Shown here: one piece after another, positions 1 through 7,890 of the stretch | Layout: each line of letters opens with the position of its first letter | How positions within the stretch are numbered: the stretch's first letter is position 1 | Assembly: GCA_019113745.1 (NCBI GenBank) | Contig: DXGV01000054.1 | Coordinates: forward strand, 1-54,213 | Origin: Candidatus Blautia intestinavium | GTDB taxonomy: Bacteria; Bacillota; Clostridia; Lachnospirales; Lachnospiraceae | Direction: 5' to 3' | DNA: 54,213 nucleotides | The notes under the pieces: generated by a model | The model's database searches: none | The model's input: only the letters and a program-made list of their open reading frames with translations | What the model was told of the DNA's origin: nothing | Made by a program: the position numbers and the translations under genes

Positions 1-178
1 GTGCCTGAAAGGGGCAGAAATCATCACCTTTTCGACTCGTAGACTCCAACCGTAGGAATTTCCGTGATTTACAAGGCAGACGATTGAGGCGTACTGGACG
101 TACGCCGATTGAGGATAACACAGTAAATCACAGAAATTACACGGTTTGGAGCGTATTGCCCCTTGTACACCGATGCTA
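1..178. repeat. Structured repeat with nested inverted arms, cut by window edge
   Basis: Nested imperfect inverted repeats are visible. The outer arms are about 1-16 and 156-170 (loose match), the middle arms 42-72 and 123-152, and a perfect 7-bp inner hairpin lies at 88-94/100-106 with a 5-nt loop. The inner hairpin is flanked by direct copies of CGATTGAGG (81-89 and 106-114). The right end, 156-178, matches 9948-9970 with two mismatches in 23 nt. This looks like a MITE-type or structured-RNA repeat whose left end probably lies just outside the window. No ORF of its own is seen. Its right end runs almost into the start of the HD-domain gene. Confidence 0.55.
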
Positions 179-184
179 AATATT

Positions 185-763
185 ATGAATGCAAATGTTA
201 CAAGAGAGGAAGCCATGGCGCTTCTGAAAAAGTATAATCAGGAACCTTTTCATATCCAGCATGCGTTGACTGTAGAAGGCGTTATGAAATGGTTCGCCAG
301 AGAGAATCAGGAGGACGAGGAATTTTGGGGGATTGCAGGTCTTCTTCATGATGTGGATTTTGAGAAATGGCCGGAGGAGCACTGCAAAAAGGCGCCGGAA
401 CTGCTGGCGGAGATAGGAGCCTCCAGAGAACTCGTCCATGCTGTATGCAGCCATGGATACGGAATCTGTTCTGATGTGGAACCTGAGCTCCTTATGGAAA
501 AGATCCTGTTCGCCGCAGACGAGCTGACAGGTCTGATCTGGGCGGCGGCTCTGATGCGTCCATCCAAAAGTGTTATGGATATGGAAGTGAAAAGCATCAA
601 GAAAAAGTTTAAGGACAAACGCTTTGCGGCGGGCTGTTCCCGGGAGATCATCCAGAGGGGAGCGGACATGCTGGGATGGGAGCTTTCCGAACTGTTTGAA
701 AAAACTCTGGAAGCCATGCGCTCCTGCGAGGCGGACGTTAACGCCGCTATGGAACAGGAATAA
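185..763 (+). CDS. HD-domain phosphohydrolase-like protein
   Basis: This is a 192-residue soluble protein of the HD superfamily, whose members use paired His/Asp metal ligands to hydrolyse phosphoesters, often on nucleotides. A candidate ligand is His26 in HIQHAL, followed by the signature HD pair His55-Asp56 in GLLHDVDF, a later His near residue 90 (CSHGYG) and an Asp in FAADELTG. The substrate cannot be read from the sequence. The start is uncertain. ATG 185 gives the N-terminus NANVTREEAMALL, which resembles relatives but has no clear ribosome site. ATG 215 sits behind AGAGGAAG and would remove ten residues. A TTG at 146 would extend into the repeat and is less likely. The gene ends at a terminator shared with the convergent rqcH. 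Confidence 0.85.
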   Translation: MNANVTREEAMALLKKYNQEPFHIQHALTVEGVMKWFARENQEDEEFWGIAGLLHDVDFEKWPEEHCKKAPELLAEIGASRELVHAVCSHGYGICSDVEPELLMEKILFAADELTGLIWAAALMRPSKSVMDMEVKSIKKKFKDKRFAAGCSREIIQRGADMLGWELSELFEKTLEAMRSCEADVNAAMEQE

Positions 764-765
764 CT

Positions 766-807
766 CCACAGAAAATCCCCGGCTCGCCGACCGGGGATTT
801 TCTGTGG
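766..807. terminator. Bidirectional terminator between HD gene and rqcH
   Basis: A perfect 17-bp inverted repeat (766-782 and 791-807) with an 8-nt loop has a GC-rich core flanked by AAAATC/GATTTT tracts. It sits between the stop codons of two convergent genes, so it can end transcription from both sides. Confidence 0.85.
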
Positions 808-844
808 AACCTGCTTGTCCTTTCGGACAATCAGATCTTCTTAC

Positions 845-2593
845 TCATGGGGCTTCTTTGATACCGGAAATATCCGGTTCCGCCATAAGAGAATAGTTGG
901 TATAGTATACCACAAATCCTGGCTTGGCCCCTCCTGGTTTCTTTACATGTTTCTTCTGGATATAGTCGATCTCTACTTTGGGAGCGGTGCGTCCTTTGGA
1001 ATAATAAGCGGCCAGTTTTCCCGCTTCCTCAAAGGTGCGGTCCGGAAGCTCTCCGTCAGGAGTCTTTACGATCACATGAGAACCGGCCATTTTTTTTGCA
1101 TGAAACCACCAGTCGTTTCCTGTGGCTGTTTTAAAAGTCAGTTCGTCGTTCTGATAATTATTTTTTCCCACGAAAATATCATAACCGTCGCTGGAGATAT
1201 AGTGAAGAGGCTTTGATTTCGCCTGCATTTTCTGACCTTTCCTGGAAAAAGAATGTTTTTTGATAAAGCCGTATTCCGTCAGCTCTTCTTTGATCTGACT
1301 TAGGTCGCTCTCGGCTCTGGCGATATCCAAAGCGTTGGAAATAGATTCCAGATGTTCGATCTCCGACTCTGTTTCCGCTAATTGCTCAATAAGCGCCTCT
1401 TCCGTCCGCTTCAGCTTGCCGTAACGGTCAAAATATTTCTTTGCGTTTTCCGACGGCGTCAGAGCAGGATCAAGGGGGACGGTGATCTCTTCATTTGTAT
1501 AATAATTCAGGGCCTGAAAAGAACGGGCTCCTTCCTCAAGACCGTAGCCGTAGGTATTGATCAGTTCTCCATATATCTTATATTTATCCTTTTTGGCCGT
1601 ATCCTTCATCTGTTTTTGCTGAAGAGCGTATTTCTTCCGGTTCCTTTCAAGAGCAGTCTGCACGATCCTGCGAAGATCAGAAGATTTCTGACGGATCCTG
1701 TTCAGGGTATCCCTTGAGGAATAATAGGTATCCAGCATGGCGGAAACGGTAGGAAATTCCTCGCTATGATACTCCGCGCCGAACTGAGTCAGAGGAAGAA
1801 CGGCATATTCCACAGGTTCCTGTCCACGGTAAATGATATTCGGGGTAAAATCTCCTTCTTTTACCTGGTCTATCAGCCTCTTAAAAGTATGATAAAGATG
1901 GATGCAGGCAGTTTCGTTCAGGGAAAGAGCCGCGTCGCTTCCGTCGATAGACGCCCTGTAGCAGATTTCTTCTGAAATCAGCGGACTCAGTCCTGTCAGG
2001 GAAGTATAGAGAGCTTTGGAGATACTGCAGGGTTTTTTACATACTTTTTCTATAAATTCTTCCTCGCTGATGGTAAGAGGATCTGATTTCTCCTGGGTCT
2101 GCGGAAGAAAGTACTTCCTTCCGGGAAGCACTTCGCGGACAGAACTCATGTGGGAGGAGACGTGCTTGATACTGTCCAGAATATTTCTGTCTTCATCACA
2201 GAAAATAATGTTGCTGTGCTTTCCCATCAGCTCCAGTATCAGAATTTTTCTGCAGGGATCCCCCATCTCGTTTAGATGCTCCAGTTCAAATTCGATCGCT
2301 CTTTCCAGTCCCGGCTGGCGTATGCCGCTGATCCTTGCACTGCCGATATGCTTGCGCAGAAGCATGCAGAAATTTGGCGCGGTCAGAGGACCTGGTTTGT
2401 TTTTGTCTATAAAATAAATCAGTGGGAGTGAGGCGCTGGCAGAGAGAAGCAGCCTGCGCTGGCCATTTGCTCCCTTCGCAGTGATCACTAAAGCGTCCGG
2501 CTCCGGCTGGGCAATTTTGTTAAAGCGGCCTCCGTCCAGGTTCTGATGAAGCTCCTGAACCATCGCCGCAATGGTAATTCCGTCAAAAGCCAT
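845..2593 (-). CDS. rqcH: Ribosome quality control protein RqcH (NFACT family)
   Basis: This 582-residue protein is the bacterial homologue of Rqc2/NEMF. In related bacteria RqcH binds stalled 50S subunits carrying peptidyl-tRNA and, with tRNA-Ala, adds a C-terminal alanine tail that marks the nascent chain for degradation. The protein starts MAFDGIT, typical of the family, followed by the NFACT-N region, a charged coiled-coil middle and the NFACT-R (DUF814) domain. The DWWFHAK motif begins near residue 494 and is followed by GSHVIV and a basic C-terminal part. The start at 2593 has GGAG upstream. A longer reading frame exists but extends through the promoter. The gene is divergent from the esterase gene and is transcribed alone. 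It was once called a fibronectin-binding protein, a function not implied here. Confidence 0.93.
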   Translation of the reverse strand: MAFDGITIAAMVQELHQNLDGGRFNKIAQPEPDALVITAKGANGQRRLLLSASASLPLIYFIDKNKPGPLTAPNFCMLLRKHIGSARISGIRQPGLERAIEFELEHLNEMGDPCRKILILELMGKHSNIIFCDEDRNILDSIKHVSSHMSSVREVLPGRKYFLPQTQEKSDPLTISEEEFIEKVCKKPCSISKALYTSLTGLSPLISEEICYRASIDGSDAALSLNETACIHLYHTFKRLIDQVKEGDFTPNIIYRGQEPVEYAVLPLTQFGAEYHSEEFPTVSAMLDTYYSSRDTLNRIRQKSSDLRRIVQTALERNRKKYALQQKQMKDTAKKDKYKIYGELINTYGYGLEEGARSFQALNYYTNEEITVPLDPALTPSENAKKYFDRYGKLKRTEEALIEQLAETESEIEHLESISNALDIARAESDLSQIKEELTEYGFIKKHSFSRKGQKMQAKSKPLHYISSDGYDIFVGKNNYQNDELTFKTATGNDWWFHAKKMAGSHVIVKTPDGELPDRTFEEAGKLAAYYSKGRTAPKVEIDYIQKKHVKKPGGAKPGFVVYYTNYSLMAEPDISGIKEAP

Positions 2594-2617
2594 TTTATTT
2601 ACTCCTTTTTTTGTAAC

Positions 2618-2646
2618 AGTATAGCATGGAATAAAAAGAAGCGCAA
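2618..2646 (-). promoter_or_regulatory. Sigma-A promoter of rqcH
   Basis: On the minus strand TTGCGC (2646-2641) and TATACT (2623-2618) are separated by exactly 17 nt. The -10 box lies 24 nt upstream of the rqcH start codon. It is back-to-back with the promoter at 2664-2692. Confidence 0.65.
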
Positions 2647-2663
2647 AAAGAATCTGCGGGCGA

Positions 2664-2692
2664 TTGTACGGAAAACCGTTCCCTGTTATAAT
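2664..2692 (+). promoter_or_regulatory. Sigma-A promoter of esterase gene
   Basis: TTGTAC, a 17-nt spacer and TATAAT precede the esterase gene by about 70 nt. A GTTCC...GGAAC inverted repeat brackets the -10 box (about 2677-2697), and a further GTTCC follows. These could form an operator, but no regulator gene is adjacent. Confidence 0.6.
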
Positions 2693-2760
2693 GGAACAAA
2701 CGCCGTTCCGTTTCAGAAAGGCAATAATCATAATCAGGAGAGAAAAGGAGCATACATCTA

Positions 2761-3609
2761 ATGATCCACGAAAAAGTCATTATACAGGAAAAAACAGATC
2801 AGTCTGAGGAAGCGTACATGATCACATATTTCTGGGAAGAATCAAAAGAGCTTTATCCGGGGCAAAGGCGTCCGGTGATTCTTATCTGCCCCGGAGGCGC
2901 TTACCGGATGACTTCGGACAGAGAGGCGGAGGGGATCGCTCTTCGTTTTATGGCGGAGGGTTATCACACCGCCGTTTTAAGATACAGCACGGCTCCCGCC
3001 AGATATCCGGCGGCATTGTACCAGCTTGCAAATGCAGTGAGCATCCTGAAGGAAAAAAGTGATGACTGGCTGATCAAAAAAGACTCCGTGATCGTTATGG
3101 GATTTTCGGCAGGAGGACATCTGGCGGCTTCTTTAGGCGTGTTCTGGAACCGTCCGGAGCTTTTTGAAAAGCCGGAGCTGTCTCCGGAGCAGATCCGTCC
3201 CGCTGGAATGATCCTGTCCTATCCGGTGATCACTTCGGGAGAATATGGGCATCAGGAAAGCTTCAAAAATCTTCTCGGGGAGCGTTATGAAGAACTGAAA
3301 GATATGCTTTCACTGGAAAAACAGGTTTCCCCCGATACGCCGCGGACTTTCCTCTGGCATACCATGGAGGACGCCACAGTTCCTATGGAAAACTCTCTGC
3401 TGTTTTTGCAGGCGCTGCGGCACAACGGCGTCCCGGCAGAATATCATCTGTTTCCATATGGTAAGCACGGAGTGGGACTTGGAAACAGTCTGACGGCCGG
3501 CGAAGACGGAAGCGGGTTCGCACCCTGCGCAGACTGCTGGAGCATGCTTGCGGCAAAGTGGCTTTTGCGGGAGTTTCCCTGGTGGACGCCGGGAAGAGAA
3601 TTTCGTTGA
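2761..3609 (+). CDS. Alpha/beta-hydrolase, acetyl-esterase-like
   Basis: This 282-residue cytoplasmic alpha/beta-hydrolase lacks a signal peptide. An oxyanion-type motif CPGGAY lies at 44-49. The nucleophile elbow GFSAGGH puts the catalytic serine at 116. Asp204 (in TMEDATVP) and His236 (in YGKHGVG) complete a plausible triad. This arrangement matches the esterase/lipase group that includes bacterial acetyl-xylan esterases and BD-FAE-type enzymes, so removal of acetyl groups from plant or host glycans is a reasonable guess, not something the sequence proves. It has its own promoter and an AAAGGAG ribosome site. It appears to be a single-gene unit, because a strong promoter follows before yicC. 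Confidence 0.85.
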   Translation: MIHEKVIIQEKTDQSEEAYMITYFWEESKELYPGQRRPVILICPGGAYRMTSDREAEGIALRFMAEGYHTAVLRYSTAPARYPAALYQLANAVSILKEKSDDWLIKKDSVIVMGFSAGGHLAASLGVFWNRPELFEKPELSPEQIRPAGMILSYPVITSGEYGHQESFKNLLGERYEELKDMLSLEKQVSPDTPRTFLWHTMEDATVPMENSLLFLQALRHNGVPAEYHLFPYGKHGVGLGNSLTAGEDGSGFAPCADCWSMLAAKWLLREFPWWTPGREFR

Positions 3610-3656
3610 CCATTCTGAGGATTCTGAGATTTTTGTAAAATTTGGGTAAAAAGAAT

Positions 3657-3685
3657 TTGACTCCCCTTCTCTGATGCACTATAAT
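3657..3685 (+). promoter_or_regulatory. Strong sigma-A promoter of yicC-remA-gmk-rpoZ
   Basis: TTGACT, a 17-nt spacer and a perfect TATAAT lie 45 nt upstream of yicC. It is one of the strongest consensus matches in the window and probably drives the yicC-remA-gmk-rpoZ unit, possibly reading on into rimO. Confidence 0.8.
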
Positions 3686-3729
3686 AAATCTGTATGTACA
3701 AAAACAAGTAACTAAAGAGAGAAAGACCC

Positions 3730-4608
3730 ATGATAAAGAGTATGACAGGCTTCGGTCACGCCGAGGCAGTGACAAAAGAACGGAAGATTACCGTAGAACT
3801 GAAATCAGTGAATCACAGATATCTTGATCTGAGCATTAAGATGCCCAGAAAGTTGAACGTATTTGAAGGCCAGATCCGGAATCTGATGAAGCACTACATG
3901 CAGCGCGGCAAAGTGGACGTGTTTATCACCTATGAAGATTATACAGCCGGGAACGTATCTGTGAAATATAACAGAGAGATCGCCGCGGAATATCTGAAAT
4001 ATCTAAAACAGATGGAGGAAGAGTTTTCTCTGGAAAACGACGTAAAAGTATCCGGTCTGTCCCGGTATCCGGAAGTCTTATCCATGGAAGAACAGTCCAT
4101 CAATGAAGAAGAAACCTGGCATTCACTGGAAGGTCCTCTTCATGAGGCGTGCGGGAAGTTTGTAAAGACCAGGGAACGAGAAGGAGAAAACCTGAAAAAC
4201 GATCTTCTGGTCAAACTGGACGGTCTGGAAAATATGGTGATAAAAGTACAGCAGCGTTCGCCGGAAGTTGTGCAAGCCTACCGGGAAAAGCTGGAGGCAA
4301 AAGTCCATGAGCTTTTGGAGGACGCGCAGATTGACGAAAGCAGGATCGCTGCGGAAGTCATTCTTTTTTCAGATAAGATCTGCAATGATGAGGAAACTGT
4401 CAGGCTGCTGAGCCATATCCGCGGAATGAAGAAGATTCTTATGGAAAAAGAAGGCGTCGGCCGGAAACTGGATTTTATGGCTCAGGAGATGAACCGGGAA
4501 GCCAATACAATTCTGTCAAAGTCCAGCGACCTGGAAGTATCGGATATTGCCATTGATCTTAAAACGGAAATTGAAAAGATCCGCGAGCAGATCCAGAATA
4601 TAGAATAA
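3730..4608 (+). CDS. yicC: YicC/YloC family endoribonuclease
   Basis: This 292-residue protein has the YicC N-terminal domain, beginning IKSMTGFGHAE, and the C-terminal DUF1732 domain rich in Glu/Lys helices (MAQEMNREANTILSKS near residues 255-270). Family members are metal-dependent endoribonucleases; the E. coli protein affects turnover of the small RNA RyhB, and the B. subtilis homologue is YloC. The length is normal for the family. The ribosome site is weak (GAGAAAG). The gene leads the conserved order yicC-remA-gmk-rpoZ found across Firmicutes and lies directly behind a strong promoter. Confidence 0.93.
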   Translation: MIKSMTGFGHAEAVTKERKITVELKSVNHRYLDLSIKMPRKLNVFEGQIRNLMKHYMQRGKVDVFITYEDYTAGNVSVKYNREIAAEYLKYLKQMEEEFSLENDVKVSGLSRYPEVLSMEEQSINEEETWHSLEGPLHEACGKFVKTREREGENLKNDLLVKLDGLENMVIKVQQRSPEVVQAYREKLEAKVHELLEDAQIDESRIAAEVILFSDKICNDEETVRLLSHIRGMKKILMEKEGVGRKLDFMAQEMNREANTILSKSSDLEVSDIAIDLKTEIEKIREQIQNIE

Positions 4609-4626
4609 TGGAGGCATAAAACACCG

Positions 4627-4899
4627 GTGTCAAAATTGATCAATGTGGGATTTGGAAACGTGGTAAATTCTCAGAAAATCGTGGCTGTAGTAAGTCCTGA
4701 CGCCGCGCCGGTGAAGCGAATGGTTCAGAGCGTCAAGGGAACCCGCTCGCTGATAGACGCTACTCAGGGCAGAAAGACGAAAGCGGTGATCGTTACTTCT
4801 GACGATTATCTGATCCTTTCCGCTTTGCAGCCTGAGACGATAGCAAAAAGATTTGCGGAAGCTTATGACTATGAAGACAGGGGAGAAGAACATGAGTAA
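4627..4899 (+). CDS. remA: RemA family DNA-binding regulator (DUF370)
   Basis: This 90-residue protein matches the RemA family: INVGFGNVV near the N-terminus, VSPDAAPVKRM, then LIDATQGRKT and LSALQPETIAKR. In Bacillus, RemA forms oligomeric rings that bind DNA and activate matrix and osmoprotection genes. In anaerobes lacking those operons its targets are unknown. Translation starts at GTG 4627, with GGAGG ending 12 nt upstream, a slightly long spacing. The stop overlaps the gmk start (ATGAGTAA), so the two are translationally coupled. The neighbours are the same as in Bacillus. Confidence 0.92.
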   Translation: MSKLINVGFGNVVNSQKIVAVVSPDAAPVKRMVQSVKGTRSLIDATQGRKTKAVIVTSDDYLILSALQPETIAKRFAEAYDYEDRGEEHE

Positions 4900-5521
4900 A
4901 GGAATTCTTACAGTTGTATCAGGTTTTTCCGGAGCCGGCAAGGGAACGGTAATGAAACGCCTTCTGGAAAGCAGAGGCAATTATGCTCTTTCTATTTCTG
5001 TTACGACCAGAGAGCCCCGGGAGGGAGAAGCGGAGGGCCGGGAATATTTTTTCCGCACAAAGGAAGAAGTAGAAAAAATGATCCGGGAGGATCAGCTTCT
5101 GGAGTACGCGAAATATGTAGACCACTATTACGGAACTCCGAGAAAATATGTGGAGGACAGGCTGGCGGAAGGAAAGGACGTTATCCTGGAAATTGAAATT
5201 CAGGGAGCCCTTCAAATTAAAAAGAAGGTTCCGGAAGCGGTTCTTGTCTTTATCACGCCGCCCTCTATGGCGGAACTGGAAAGACGCCTTACAGAAAGAG
5301 GAACGGAAGTCCCGGAGGTAATTGCATCCAGACTTGCCAGAGCTTCTGTGGAGGCCGGGAGCATGGATAAATATGATTACGTTCTTGTCAATGATAAAGT
5401 TGAAGACTGCGTGGAAACCCTCCGCCAGCTTATATCAAGCGAACATCTCCGCTCACAGCGGAATATGGATTTTATCCGTAAAATTCAGGAAGAATCCCGT
5501 ATATTCAAGAAAGGAGAATGA
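4892..5521 (+). CDS. gmk: Guanylate kinase
   Basis: This 209-residue enzyme phosphorylates GMP to GDP using ATP, linking salvage and de novo synthesis to GTP and (p)ppGpp pools. The P-loop GFSGAGKGT is at 11-19. The GMP-binding region contains SVTTREPREGE, YFF and the EIEIQGA stretch. A lid-type region with RLTERG follows. The start ATG 4892 is chosen because the family begins just before the P-loop and GGGAGAAG lies upstream. An in-frame ATG further upstream would add an unrelated tail inside remA. It overlaps remA by 8 nt and is followed by rpoZ after 6 nt. Confidence 0.96.
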   Translation: MSKGILTVVSGFSGAGKGTVMKRLLESRGNYALSISVTTREPREGEAEGREYFFRTKEEVEKMIREDQLLEYAKYVDHYYGTPRKYVEDRLAEGKDVILEIEIQGALQIKKKVPEAVLVFITPPSMAELERRLTERGTEVPEVIASRLARASVEAGSMDKYDYVLVNDKVEDCVETLRQLISSEHLRSQRNMDFIRKIQEESRIFKKGE

Positions 5522-5527
5522 TATATT

Positions 5528-5866
5528 ATGATACATCCGTCATATTCAGAACTGATTCAGGCTATTAATAACAACGCAGAGGAAGACGACAATACCATGA
5601 TGCTGAACAGCCGCTATTCCCTGGTACTGGCTACCAGCAAACGCGCCCGCCAGCTGATTGCAGGAGCAGAGCCGCTGGTAAAAGGCGCCGCCGGAAAGAA
5701 ACCGCTTTCCGTTGCCATTGATGAATTTTACCAGGGAAAAGTGAAAATTGTTGCCGACACTCATCAGGAGGAAGAGGCGGCGCCGGCTCCGACAGAGGAG
5801 GCTTCTGCAGCACCAGAGACTTCTGCGGAAGAAAATGTTCAGGAGACTGCAAAAACAGAAGAATAA
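5528..5866 (+). CDS. rpoZ: RNA polymerase omega subunit
   Basis: This 112-residue protein has the omega-type core: MIHPSYSELIQ, NSRYSLVLATSKRARQL (about 27-43), then KPLSVAIDEFYQGKV. Omega folds around the beta-prime C-terminus and helps RNA polymerase assembly. After residue 80 the protein continues as an acidic, Ala/Pro/Glu-rich tail of about 30 residues with no known function. The gene follows gmk by 6 nt with GGAG upstream, the usual gmk-rpoZ arrangement. Confidence 0.93.
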   Translation: MIHPSYSELIQAINNNAEEDDNTMMLNSRYSLVLATSKRARQLIAGAEPLVKGAAGKKPLSVAIDEFYQGKVKIVADTHQEEEAAPAPTEEASAAPETSAEENVQETAKTEE

Positions 5867-5953
5867 TCATAAGTGCCAGGGCGCTGTACGATACAGAAGG
5901 TCAGAAGATTCATTTTTGTATTGTGCAGCACTTTGCATATATCAGGAGAATTT

Positions 5954-7291
5954 ATGAACATACTATTTATTTCACTTGGATGTGATAAAAATCTGTCCGA
6001 TTCTGAGGAGATGCTGGGACTTCTGACAGAAAGAGGGCATGACATTGTAAACAGCGAAGAGGAAGCGGACGCCATCGTTATCAATACCTGCTGTTTTATT
6101 CACGACGCAAAGGAAGAAAGTGTAGAAACCATCCTGGAGATGGCTGAGTATAAGAAATCCGGCTCCATAAAGGCTCTTATTGTCACCGGCTGTATGGCCC
6201 AGCGGTATAAAGAGGAGATCATCCAGGAGATTCCGGAGGTGGACGCTGTACTGGGTACCACCTCCTACGGCGATATCGTAAAAGCCCTGGATGAAGCGCT
6301 GAAAGGAAAAAGTTTTCAGGAATTCCGGGACGTCAATGAGCTTCCTGCGGTTTCTGTCAATAGAGTTCTCACCACCGGGGGACATTTCGGATATCTGAAG
6401 ATCGCGGAGGGGTGCGATAAGCACTGCACCTACTGCATCATTCCTTCGCTCAGGGGACGGTTCCGCAGCGTTCCCGAGGAGCGGCTTGTACAGCAGGCAG
6501 AATATATGGCTTCACAGGGAGTAAAAGAGCTGATCCTTGTGGCACAGGAAACCACTGTATACGGAACAGATCTTTATGGAAAGAAAACGCTCCATCTTCT
6601 TCTGAAGAAGCTGTGCGGTATTAAGGGAATCCGCTGGATCCGTATTCTCTACTGTTATCCGGAGGAGATTTATGACGAGCTGATCCAGGTCATGAAGGAG
6701 GAGAAAAAAATCTGCCACTATCTGGATCTTCCCATCCAGCACGCCAGCGACCGCATTCTGAAAAGAATGGGAAGGCGCACCAGTAAAAAACAGCTTGTGG
6801 AGATCATCCGGAAGCTACGGAGGGAAATTCCCGATATCATTCTCCGGACCACTCTGATCACAGGATTCCCGGGTGAGACAGAGGAAGACCATCAGGAACT
6901 GATGGAATTTGTAGACGAGATGGAATTCGACAGGCTCGGCGTATTTACCTATTCCGCGGAAGAGGGGACCCCGGCCGCATCCATGGACGGACAGATACCG
7001 GAGGAGTTGAAGGAAGAGCGCAGAGACGAACTGATGGAGCTTCAGCAGGAGATTTCTCTGGAAAAGGGGAATGAGAGAATTGGGCAGGAGCTTCTGGTAA
7101 TGATCGAAGGAAAAGTATCTGAAGAAAGCGCTTATATTGGACGGACATACGGCGACGCCCCCAATGTGGACGGCTATCTGTTCGTTCAGACAGGAGAGCT
7201 TCTGATGACAGGAGATTTTGCGAAGGTCCGCGTCACGGGAGCGATGGAATACGATTTGATAGGAGAGTTAGCTGATGAATACACCGAATAA
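5954..7291 (+). CDS. rimO: Ribosomal protein S12 methylthiotransferase RimO
   Basis: This 445-residue radical-SAM methylthiotransferase adds a methylthio group to a conserved aspartate of ribosomal protein S12. N-terminal cluster cysteines are Cys10, one of the Cys46/Cys47 pair, and Cys80. The radical-SAM CxxxCxxC is Cys154, Cys158, Cys161 in EGCDKHCTYC. A TRAM domain forms the last 65 residues or so. LGCDKNLSDSE at the N-terminus favours RimO over the tRNA enzyme MiaB. ATG 5954 has AGGAG upstream; the frame extends further but without a good ribosome site. The 3' end overlaps pgsA by 17 nt, so they are co-translated. Confidence 0.94.
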   Translation: MNILFISLGCDKNLSDSEEMLGLLTERGHDIVNSEEEADAIVINTCCFIHDAKEESVETILEMAEYKKSGSIKALIVTGCMAQRYKEEIIQEIPEVDAVLGTTSYGDIVKALDEALKGKSFQEFRDVNELPAVSVNRVLTTGGHFGYLKIAEGCDKHCTYCIIPSLRGRFRSVPEERLVQQAEYMASQGVKELILVAQETTVYGTDLYGKKTLHLLLKKLCGIKGIRWIRILYCYPEEIYDELIQVMKEEKKICHYLDLPIQHASDRILKRMGRRTSKKQLVEIIRKLRREIPDIILRTTLITGFPGETEEDHQELMEFVDEMEFDRLGVFTYSAEEGTPAASMDGQIPEELKEERRDELMELQQEISLEKGNERIGQELLVMIEGKVSEESAYIGRTYGDAPNVDGYLFVQTGELLMTGDFAKVRVTGAMEYDLIGELADEYTE

Positions 7292-7814
7292 ACTGACTGT
7301 AGGAAGAATGATCATGGTTCCTTTCCTTGTCCTGTTTCTTTTGACTGGATGGGGCGGAGAGGCAAACCGCTATATATCTGTGGCTATTTTTGTAATCGCC
7401 AGTGTCACCGACTGGTTTGACGGGTATCTGGCAAGAAAGAATCATCTTGTAACGAATTTCGGCAAATTTATGGATCCCCTGGCAGACAAGCTTCTTGTAT
7501 GCTCCGCTATGATCTGCCTGATCGAGCTGGAGCGCCTGCCCGCATGGATTGTTATTGTGATCATTGCCCGTGAATTCATTATCAGCGGGTTCCGTCTGAT
7601 CGCCGCGGAAAACGGAATTGTGATCGCGGCAAATTACTGGGGAAAATTTAAGACGGTATCACAGATGATCATGATCATCCTTCTCCTGCTTGATCTGGGC
7701 GGGGCCTTTGATATTCTGGGAGAAATCTTTATCTGGCTGTCTCTTATTCTGACAGTGATCTCCCTGATCACCTATATCTGGCAGAACAGGTCTGTTCTTT
7801 CCATGCAGGAATAA
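7275..7814 (+). CDS. pgsA: CDP-diacylglycerol-glycerol-3-phosphate 3-phosphatidyltransferase
   Basis: This 179-residue membrane enzyme makes phosphatidylglycerol phosphate, the committed step to phosphatidylglycerol and cardiolipin. The full CDP-alcohol phosphotransferase signature is present: Asp46, Asp49-Gly50, Ala53-Arg54, Gly63, Asp67 and Asp71. Several hydrophobic segments span the membrane, including 12-24, 34-45 and the C-terminal half. It overlaps rimO by 17 nt. The pathway connects to the cardiolipin synthase gene at 19502. Confidence 0.94.
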   Translation: MNTPNKLTVGRMIMVPFLVLFLLTGWGGEANRYISVAIFVIASVTDWFDGYLARKNHLVTNFGKFMDPLADKLLVCSAMICLIELERLPAWIVIVIIAREFIISGFRLIAAENGIVIAANYWGKFKTVSQMIMIILLLLDLGGAFDILGEIFIWLSLILTVISLITYIWQNRSVLSMQE

Positions 7815-7890
7815 TATTGCTGCTGAACGTTCCGGACAGGGCAGATCTGACAGGAGTAAGACTACCGACATAGAGAAGGAGGACATGCAG

